Assembly (NCBI GenBank): GCA_964493095.1
Contig: CAZBNG010000024.1
Span: forward strand, 1-28,936
Origin: CAYXSX01 sp964493095
Lineage (GTDB): Bacteria > Pseudomonadota > Alphaproteobacteria > Micavibrionales > Micavibrionaceae
Length of the DNA stretch: 28,936 nt
Direction of reading: 5' to 3'
Notes under the pieces: generated by a model
Seen by the model: only the letters and a program-made list of their open reading frames with translations
Database searches by the model: none
What the model was told of the DNA's origin: nothing
Program-made: the position numbers and the translations under genes
Shown here: positions 22,828-28,936 of the stretch, one piece after another
Layout of the letters: each line of letters starts with the position of its first letter
Numbering within the stretch: the stretch's first letter is position 1

Positions 22828-22855
22828 TTTTCGTTAGGGCATACCCTGTTATAAT
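22828..22855 (+). promoter_or_regulatory. Promoter for the hybrid histidine kinase
   Basis: A perfect -10 box TATAAT (22850-22855) is preceded by a poor -35 (TTTTCG, 22828-22833) at 16 bases. The spacer holds an inverted AGGG-CATA-CCCT. The start near 22862 leaves ~27 bases before the ATG at 22889. A weak -35 with a perfect -10 suggests activator dependence, which is inference. Confidence 0.45.
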
Positions 22856-22888
22856 AATTTAAGACAACCGGGACGCGGACTGTGTTTC

Positions 22889-25800
22889 ATGACAACCATC
22901 TACGGGCTGAAATTGGTGAAGAATCTTACAATAAAAATATATGGCACCGCTTATAAGAGCCTTTTGTTGCTGACATTCGGCCTCGTCCTTTTATCTTTTG
23001 CTTATCTGATATCTGGAAGCGCTTCAGCCCAGATCACCCCCACATCAAGGGCCGTTATTAACCCGGAAGACAAAACCATCCCGCTGGGACCTCATATCTA
23101 CATGACCAAGGATCCCGACCATAAACTAACTTATAACGTGATCGTCAACCGTCATCAGAACAATACACGCGGTATGCGGCAGGATGAGGAGATTCTCAAT
23201 CTTGGCGCTTCACAATCCCCTGTATGGATGGTGTTTTCAGTCCTGAACAACAGTGAACAGCAGGACTGGGTACTGGATTTTGGATCCACATCCGCAGGAC
23301 GGCTTGCCATGGTACACAAAATTCTTGTCCACAATCACACAACCGGACAAACCTTTTCCAGGGCCCTCAAACAAAGCGGCAAAATTGATATTCCTCCCGA
23401 AGGAACAGCCATTCCGGTCAAAATTTTACAGGGACAGATAAACCTCTTTATCGTTTTCGTTGAGGCCGAAGGCGGTCTGCCTGCCCTGATTACGCCGAAA
23501 CTTGTCAGCCCCGATTACTACCTGAATAAGCCCGGCGAAATGCTCTCGCTTTTTGGCGTTATCGTCACATTACTACTTTTAATAACCGGCTCTTTCATCG
23601 TCCTCTCCCTGCTGAAAAAAAATGTCATGTATTGCATTTTTGCAGGATATTTCGCTACTGCCCTCGGATTGTACGGGTTCATTCACGGTACATTTTACGC
23701 CGCTCATCCTCTTTTAAATGATATTATTACTTTCGGATTTGGCCTGCTAACCCTGCTCGGACTGGTTGGGAACGGATATTTCCTAAACCTGAAGAAAGAA
23801 GACATACCGGACTTAAGAATCCTTATGGTCTCAGGCGGCGCTATTGCTTTGTTAACGCTCCTGAATATTATCATTTGGAGCTCCAGTAATATCACAGGCG
23901 TTGGCTTCCTGTTTTTTTCCGGCCTTATAATCCAGGCGCTTTTGGCTTATCTGGCAATTTCACAAACCCAGTACAGTAAACTTTACGCCGCTCCTTATGC
24001 TCTGGGTTGCATTACGGCCGTTATCGCCGGGCTCGTTACCATCGGCGCCGCAGGAGGATTTATCGCGACGACTCCCCTAACCCTGCACGCTTTTTGGGGC
24101 GGGGTCATCGTTCAGGGTATGCTGTTTATCGGTGCCGCCATAGCCAAGATAAAAACAGAGGAGGAGGAGGAGCGTCAGAAACAGCTGCGCGAAATGCAGG
24201 AAATCGAAGCAACTGCACGGCTCAAACAGTCTAAGGAGGCCGCGGACCAATCGCGACTTTTACGCGTCATCGAACGCGAGCGCGAATTGATGGCAGAATT
24301 GCGCGAACGGGAGATGCAACGCACGGAAGAAATGCGCCGCGCCAAAGAACAGGCTGACGAAGCCAACCGCGCCAAGTCGGCTTTTCTTGCAGTGGTCAGC
24401 CATGAAATCCGTACGCCTATGACAGGATTGATGGGGATGATCCGCCTGCTTCTGGAAAGCAAGATGACGCCCCAACAACATGATTACATGTTGGCCATGC
24501 AAAAATCCGGCGACACCATGATGGCATTGCTAAACGATATTCTCGATTTCGAAAAAATTGAAAGCGGCAATATGGAACTGGAAAACGTCACTTTCGACCT
24601 GCCGCGGCTCGTGCAAGGCGTGGTAACGCTTATGTCCGCCCATGCCGGAGAAAAGGACCTTTATCTTAAGGCCGACATTAAAAAGGACTCGCCGCAATTT
24701 GTAAAAGGCGACCCGACACGCCTGCGCCAGGTTTTGCTCAACCTTGTAAATAACGCTCTCAAGTTTACGCAAAAAGGTGGTGTTACCATTCATCTGAAAG
24801 CCGCCACAGTTGAAAACCTGCCCGCAGAAATCAGGGGCGATTACGAGGTTTATTTCGGCGTGGAAGATACAGGGATCGGGATTTCACCCGAAGCTCAGGA
24901 AAAACTTTTCGCGCCTTTTTCGCAGGCCGACAGTTCAATTTCACGCAAGTTCGGCGGAACGGGTCTGGGGCTAACCATCTGCAAGCGCCTTGTAGAAGCC
25001 ATGGGCGGTACTATTGGCCTTGACAGTAAGGAAGATGCAGGCACTACCTTTTCCTTTTCCCTTCTGATGGAAAAGGGCGCACAGGGCGAGAGCAAGAAAG
25101 AGGCTGCTGAAGAATCTCACACCGATACCGACAACGAAAAATCAACCAGAATTCCATCGCGTCACATCCTGATAGTAGAAGATAATGAGATGAACCGTAA
25201 AGTACTGGAAGGATTCCTGAGTAAAATGGGGCACAAGATTGCACAGAGCGAGAGTGCCGAAGACGCGCTAAAACGTTGTGAAAAAGAAAAATTCGACCTG
25301 ATTTTCATGGATATCAATATGGAAGGCATGAGCGGTGTTGAAGCCGCCCGGAAGCTACGCACCATGCCCGCTCCCGCCAATGCCATTCCTATTATTGCCC
25401 TGACCGGCAATGTACGCAGCGAAGATGTTCAAACCTATTTCAAAGCTAATATTAACGGTTTTCTGGCTAAACCGATTGATCCGGAAAAGCTGGAGATCGT
25501 AATTGCGAACGCCTATAAAAACGTCTTCGACAACCCTGTAGTTACAGGCGAGAGCGCCCCTTACGAGTCGGAAACTGTCATCACCGCCGGACCTCCGCCG
25601 GAGCAGGAAAAAGACAGCAAAGCGTCGACCGCAGTTGATGAGGAAGAAGAAGCACTGTTTGACTGGGACATGCTGCAAAGTCTTTTGGAAAGTCTTGGAA
25701 GCGGGCAGCTTCACAACTTACTGGAAGGCTTTTTAGACAAAGCCAAAGAGCTTGTGGAATCACTTGAGAAGGCCGTTGAAAAGAACGATCACAACGCCCT

Positions 25801-25999
25801 TGTAGGACGCTCACACGAGCTTAAAGGCATGGCGGCGAATTTCGGCATGTCCGGGGTCAGCATCATTGCGGCAAGAATTGAACATACTGCCAGTACCGGC
25901 GAGTTCAAAAAAGCCTACGAAGAAGTCTCCAAGCTTCCCGGAACCTTCCGTACGTCAGAGAAAAAACTTAGCGACTGGCTGGCGCAAAACAGCAAATAG
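22889..25999 (+). CDS. Hybrid histidine kinase: 7TMR-DISM sensor, HisKA, HATPase, REC, HPt
   Basis: 1036-aa membrane kinase containing a complete phosphorelay except the final regulator. A signal anchor (~22-45, ending ASA-Q) precedes an extracytoplasmic domain (~48-215; WMVFSVLNNSEQQDWVLDFG) of the 7TMR-DISM extracellular type. Seven membrane helices follow (~217-425). A charged coiled coil (~427-490) leads to HisKA with H505 in SHEIRTPMTG. The HATPase has N-box LLNLVNNALKF, G1 VEDTGIGIS and G2 GGTGLGLTI. REC has phospho-acceptor D808 in LIFMDINMEG. The C-terminal HPt has H976 in SHELKGMAANFG. 7TMR-DISM sensors often bind carbohydrates or related ligands; the ligand here is unknown. No response regulator gene is adjacent. 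It resembles BarA-like tripartite kinases in logic, but I would not name it. Confidence 0.9.
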   Translation: MTTIYGLKLVKNLTIKIYGTAYKSLLLLTFGLVLLSFAYLISGSASAQITPTSRAVINPEDKTIPLGPHIYMTKDPDHKLTYNVIVNRHQNNTRGMRQDEEILNLGASQSPVWMVFSVLNNSEQQDWVLDFGSTSAGRLAMVHKILVHNHTTGQTFSRALKQSGKIDIPPEGTAIPVKILQGQINLFIVFVEAEGGLPALITPKLVSPDYYLNKPGEMLSLFGVIVTLLLLITGSFIVLSLLKKNVMYCIFAGYFATALGLYGFIHGTFYAAHPLLNDIITFGFGLLTLLGLVGNGYFLNLKKEDIPDLRILMVSGGAIALLTLLNIIIWSSSNITGVGFLFFSGLIIQALLAYLAISQTQYSKLYAAPYALGCITAVIAGLVTIGAAGGFIATTPLTLHAFWGGVIVQGMLFIGAAIAKIKTEEEEERQKQLREMQEIEATARLKQSKEAADQSRLLRVIERERELMAELREREMQRTEEMRRAKEQADEANRAKSAFLAVVSHEIRTPMTGLMGMIRLLLESKMTPQQHDYMLAMQKSGDTMMALLNDILDFEKIESGNMELENVTFDLPRLVQGVVTLMSAHAGEKDLYLKADIKKDSPQFVKGDPTRLRQVLLNLVNNALKFTQKGGVTIHLKAATVENLPAEIRGDYEVYFGVEDTGIGISPEAQEKLFAPFSQADSSISRKFGGTGLGLTICKRLVEAMGGTIGLDSKEDAGTTFSFSLLMEKGAQGESKKEAAEESHTDTDNEKSTRIPSRHILIVEDNEMNRKVLEGFLSKMGHKIAQSESAEDALKRCEKEKFDLIFMDINMEGMSGVEAARKLRTMPAPANAIPIIALTGNVRSEDVQTYFKANINGFLAKPIDPEKLEIVIANAYKNVFDNPVVTGESAPYESETVITAGPPPEQEKDSKASTAVDEEEEALFDWDMLQSLLESLGSGQLHNLLEGFLDKAKELVESLEKAVEKNDHNALVGRSHELKGMAANFGMSGVSIIAARIEHTASTGEFKKAYEEVSKLPGTFRTSEKKLSDWLAQNSK

Positions 26000-26007
26000 G
26001 CGCTTGA

Positions 26008-26430
26008 TTAACCGACGATTTCCTCAGGCTTAAAGAAATATGCAATCTCGATTTTTGCGTTCTCAAGACTATCGGAACCGTGCACGGAATTTTCGCCTAT
26101 GTTCAGCGCAAATTCCTTACGGATGGTGCCTTCCGCCGCTTCGTCCGGATTGGTAGCGCCCATAACTTCGCGATTTTTCGCCACGGCATTTTCGCCTTCC
26201 AGAACCTGGACTACAACGGGGGCGGAGCTCATAAACTCTGTCAGTTCACCAAAGAATGGACGCTCTTTGTGAACAGCATAAAAACCCTGAGCCTGTTCCA
26301 GCGTCATATGGATGCGTTTTTGCGCAACAATGCGCAGGCCCGCTGCTTCCAGCTTAGCGTTAATGGCACCTGTCAGGTTGCGCGCCGTAGCATCGGGCTT
26401 AATGATTGAAAATGTGCGCTCTATGGCCAT
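26008..26430 (-). CDS. ndk: Nucleoside diphosphate kinase
   Basis: Transfers the gamma phosphate among nucleoside triphosphates through a phosphohistidine. 140 aa, normal length. The catalytic histidine is H117 in ENSVHGSDS. Other family signatures are ERTFSIIKPDATARN at the N-terminus, the VVQVLEGENAV strand, GATNPDEAAEGTIRKEFA, and ENAKIEIAYFF at the end. Start support: AAGGA 8 bases upstream of the ATG. It has its own promoter (26472-26500) and follows alaS on the same strand. Its stop is 8 bases from that of the hybrid kinase on the other strand. Confidence 0.97.
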   Translation of the reverse strand: MAIERTFSIIKPDATARNLTGAINAKLEAAGLRIVAQKRIHMTLEQAQGFYAVHKERPFFGELTEFMSSAPVVVQVLEGENAVAKNREVMGATNPDEAAEGTIRKEFALNIGENSVHGSDSLENAKIEIAYFFKPEEIVG

Positions 26431-26471
26431 AGTTTATTCCTTTATTGTGTAAATCTTAAAAACGTGCCGCC

Positions 26472-26500
26472 GTTATAACGATTGCCTGCACAGAGAGCAA
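26472..26500 (-). promoter_or_regulatory. Sigma-70-type promoter for ndk
   Basis: On the minus strand: TTGCTC (26500-26495), a 17-base spacer and TATAAC (26477-26472, 5 of 6). The predicted start near 26465 gives a ~35-base leader with AAGGA before the ATG. The promoter lies just downstream of the stem-loop ending alaS. Confidence 0.6.
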
Positions 26501-26524
26501 GAGGGGAATCGTAAAAGTTACATA

Positions 26525-26543
26525 AGCGGCTCTGAAAGCCGCT
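26525..26543 (-). terminator. Stem-loop after alaS, weak terminator candidate
   Basis: A perfect 7-bp stem, AGCGGCT (26525-26531) with AGCCGCT (26537-26543), closes a 5-base loop 28 bases after the alaS stop. On the minus strand it is followed by TATGTAACTTTT, only partly T-rich, so termination may be inefficient or the hairpin may act in 3'-end protection. Confidence 0.4.
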
Positions 26544-26571
26544 GATGTAGATTGACAACAAAAAATGAAGT

Positions 26572-28936
26572 TTAGCTCACCAGGGCTTTCTCAATAGCGT
26601 TAACCGCATCATTAGCCGCAGCCGCATCGGGGCCGCCGGCCTGCGCCATGTCAGGGCGCCCGCCACCACCTTGCCCGCCCAATGCCGCCGCACCAACCTT
26701 TACAAGATCTACGGCGCTTACACGATCCGTCAGATCATCCGTTACGCCTACAACAATTGACGCCTTGCCCTCGTTGGTCGCCACCAGAACGATTACACCG
26801 GAACCCAGCTTTTTCTTAAGCTCATCGGCCATCGGTTTCAGGTCCTTGGCCGGAAACTCCGCCAGAACGCGGCCTGTGAATTTGACTCCGCCGATATCCT
26901 TGACATCCGTTCCCTCATCATTGGATGCACCGCCGCCGCTGATGGCAAGTTGACGCCGCAGATCGGAAATTTCTTTCTCCAAGCGTTTATTTTCAGCTAT
27001 GCGCTTTTCCAGCGTGGGAAGAAACTCTTCTTCCCCGGCCTTCAATAGTGCTTTGGCATCGCTTAAAATCCCGGCCTGCCTGTTAAGATAGGACAGGGCA
27101 TTCTCCCCAGTGATAGCCTCAACCCGGCGCACTCCGGCAGAAAGAGCGCTTTCGGATATGATTTTAAACAACCCGATATCGCCCGTACGCTTCACATGGG
27201 TACCACCGCAAAGCTCAATGGAGAAAACCTTGTTCTCTCCTGACTGCTGCGTCCCCATCGAAACCACACGCACTTCATCGGCATATTTTTCACCAAATAG
27301 CGCCATAGCACCCGTTTCCCGGGCTTCCTCCAGAGGCATCAAACGGGTTTCAATCGCCGTGTTGGCGCGAATTTCCGCATTGACCATATCCTCAACCTTC
27401 GCCACTTCCTGCGGCGTAAGCGCATTATTGTGCGAAATATCAAAACGTGTGCGCTCTGAATCCTGTAGAGAACCTTTCTGAGAAACATGCTCGCCCAATA
27501 CGCGGCGCAGCGCCTCATGCATCAGGTGAGTAGCAGAGTGGTTGGAACGGATAGCACTGCGACGCTTATTATCAACCGTCAGCTCTGCGCTCTGGCCAAC
27601 CTCCACCCGGCCCTTTTTGCAGGTTACAAAATGCAGGAACAGTGAACCGACTGCCTTTTTCGTATCGGTCACTTCAAGCTCGCCACTTTCAACACTCATC
27701 ATGCCACGATCACCGACCTGCCCCCCGGATTCACCATAGAAGGGTGTCTGATTGGTAATGATAACTCCCTGTTCACCCTCCTTAAGAGCGCTCACACGGG
27801 CACCGTCCTTGACGATCGCCTTGATCTCCCCTTCGGTATGCTCACGCTCATAACCAAGGAATTCCGTAGGCCCCAGCTCCTCTAGCATGTCAAACCACAG
27901 CTTGTCCGACCCCGAATCGCCGGTTCCTGCCCATGCGGCACGGGCGGCGCGTTTTTGCTCTTCCATGCTGGCGTCAAACCCGGTCATATCGACAGAAATG
28001 CCTTTGGCTTTCAGAGCGTCCTGTGTCAAATCAACGGGGAAACCGTAGGTATCATACAGCTTGAAAGCAACCTCACCGGGCAGGATACCATTCTTCACAT
28101 TCTCCGCTTCCTCGTCCAGCATCTTCAAGCCACGGTCCAGCGTGCGTTTAAAACGTTCTTCTTCAGCGCGCAGCGTCTGGGTTATCATGGATTCCGCCCG
28201 TCGTAGTTCGGGATAAGCCTCTCCCATTTTACTGATCAACGTCGGCAGCAATTTGTACATCAGCGGCTCTTTTGCCCCCAGCAAATGCGCGTGGCGCATA
28301 CCCCGGCGCATAATTCGGCGCAGCACGTAACCACGCCCCTCGTTTGAAGGCATCACACCATCGGCAAGCAGGAAGGCAGACGCGCGCAGGTGATCGGCAA
28401 TAACGCGGTGGCTCGGCGCCTGCTCTCCATCCGGATCGACGCCCGTAATATCGGCGGAGTGCTCGATGATGTCGCGCAGCAAGTCGATATCGTAGTTGGA
28501 GAATTTCCCCTGCATCAGGGCGGCCATACGTTCCAGCCCCATACCGGTATCAATGGAAGGCTTGGGCAAAGGCTCACGCTTATAACTTTCCTTACCATCC
28601 TCGAATTGTTCGAATTGCATGAAAACGAGATTCCAGAATTCCAGAAAACGGTCGCCATCCTCATCGGGACTGCCCGGCGGCCCGCCCTGTAACGTTTCGC
28701 CCTGATCGTAGAAAATCTCGCTGCACGGCCCGCACGGCCCCGTATCGCCCATCATCCAGAAATTATCGGAGGTCGGGATGCGGATAATTTTATCATCGCT
28801 AAAGTCCGCGATTTTCTTCCAAAGCGTCGCGGCTTCTTCATCCTCGGAATAAACTGTAACCAGCAATTTATCTTTGGGCATGCCGAAATTTTGGCCACCA
28901 GTTCCCAAGCAAAGGAAATCGCTTCTTCCTTGAAGT
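26572..28936 (-). CDS. alaS: Alanyl-tRNA synthetase, 5' end outside the window and one frameshift near it
   Basis: Class II synthetase charging tRNA-Ala, with editing of mis-charged Ser and Gly. The gene runs off the right edge. Visible: catalytic core (TVYSEDEEA, SDNFWMMGDTGPCGPCSEIFYD, TGMGLERMAAL), tRNA-binding helical region, editing domain zinc/catalytic motifs HSATHLMH and CGGTH, a coiled coil (~residues 645-680 of the visible protein), and the C-Ala domain ending GGQGGGGRPDMAQAGG. Between 28893 and 28935 the conserved FKEEAISFAWELVAK is in a different frame from NFGMPKDKLL downstream; one extra A in the minus-strand run at 28889-28892 would join them. The TTG at 28908 is therefore not a start. 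Either a sequencing or assembly error, or a true disruption of an essential gene; the former is likelier. Confidence 0.95.
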   Translation of the reverse strand, partial: LQGRSDFLCLGTGGQNFGMPKDKLLVTVYSEDEEAATLWKKIADFSDDKIIRIPTSDNFWMMGDTGPCGPCSEIFYDQGETLQGGPPGSPDEDGDRFLEFWNLVFMQFEQFEDGKESYKREPLPKPSIDTGMGLERMAALMQGKFSNYDIDLLRDIIEHSADITGVDPDGEQAPSHRVIADHLRASAFLLADGVMPSNEGRGYVLRRIMRRGMRHAHLLGAKEPLMYKLLPTLISKMGEAYPELRRAESMITQTLRAEEERFKRTLDRGLKMLDEEAENVKNGILPGEVAFKLYDTYGFPVDLTQDALKAKGISVDMTGFDASMEEQKRAARAAWAGTGDSGSDKLWFDMLEELGPTEFLGYEREHTEGEIKAIVKDGARVSALKEGEQGVIITNQTPFYGESGGQVGDRGMMSVESGELEVTDTKKAVGSLFLHFVTCKKGRVEVGQSAELTVDNKRRSAIRSNHSATHLMHEALRRVLGEHVSQKGSLQDSERTRFDISHNNALTPQEVAKVEDMVNAEIRANTAIETRLMPLEEARETGAMALFGEKYADEVRVVSMGTQQSGENKVFSIELCGGTHVKRTGDIGLFKIISESALSAGVRRVEAITGENALSYLNRQAGILSDAKALLKAGEEEFLPTLEKRIAENKRLEKEISDLRRQLAISGGGASNDEGTDVKDIGGVKFTGRVLAEFPAKDLKPMADELKKKLGSGVIVLVATNEGKASIVVGVTDDLTDRVSAVDLVKVGAAALGGQGGGGRPDMAQAGGPDAAAANDAVNAIEKALVS

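Noticed and set aside
22779..22830. Intrinsic terminator after the small oxidase subunit
   Set aside because: GC-rich and T-rich patches occur, but no stem of useful length pairs up before the T run.
28893..28908. TTG at 28908 as the alaS start
   Set aside because: It lies within conserved AlaRS sequence that continues upstream in another frame; the apparent start is a product of the frameshift.

Overview
The window looks like a chromosomal segment of an alphaproteobacterium, probably from a draft or metagenome assembly. Evidence for the group: a divK-pleD pair, an EipB (DUF1849) envelope protein with its cysteine pair, the HdaA replication regulator next to an AI-2E-family permease, an aa3-type cytochrome oxidase subunit IV, and an AspRS of the non-discriminating type. 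Draft quality shows in a 10-N gap inside a gene (12599-12608) and a one-base frameshift in alaS at 28889-28892. I cannot name genus or species.

Layout. 1-7917 (+): the 3' part of topA, rnr, rpmG with its own promoter and a strong terminator, then an ABC half-exporter and a DMT-type permease 6 bases apart. 7921-10762 (-): divK-pleD (cell-cycle and c-di-GMP signalling, stop and start codons abutting) and eipB. 10763-13988 is an accessory stretch, visibly more AT-rich from about 11430 on. It holds a structured intergenic region with an orphan minus-strand terminator, a 65-aa orphan gene behind a sigma-54-like promoter, a candidate small RNA with two hairpins that expose CU-rich anti-Shine-Dalgarno loops, two adjacent genes encoding three copies of an unrecognised ~90-residue module, and a 125-aa orphan. 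13985-15805 (-): aspS, probably leaderless. 15907-17636 (+): rnd and a SixA-type phosphatase. 17645-20786 (-): DUF2066 protein, AI-2E permease and hdaA, a likely operon. 20849-22778 (+): purM-purN, then a tiny oxidase subunit. 22889-25999 (+): a large membrane hybrid histidine kinase. 26008-28936 (-): ndk and the partial alaS.

Most of the window is housekeeping: DNA topology, RNA decay, translation, purine and nucleotide metabolism, and control of replication and the cell cycle. The least explained part is 10.8-14.0 kb. The best candidates for something undescribed are the CU-rich hairpin RNA with its sigma-54-like promoter and small ORF, and the repeated-module gene pair with its own promoters, one carrying a palindrome over the -10 box. 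No tRNA, rRNA, CRISPR array, transposase or integrase was seen.
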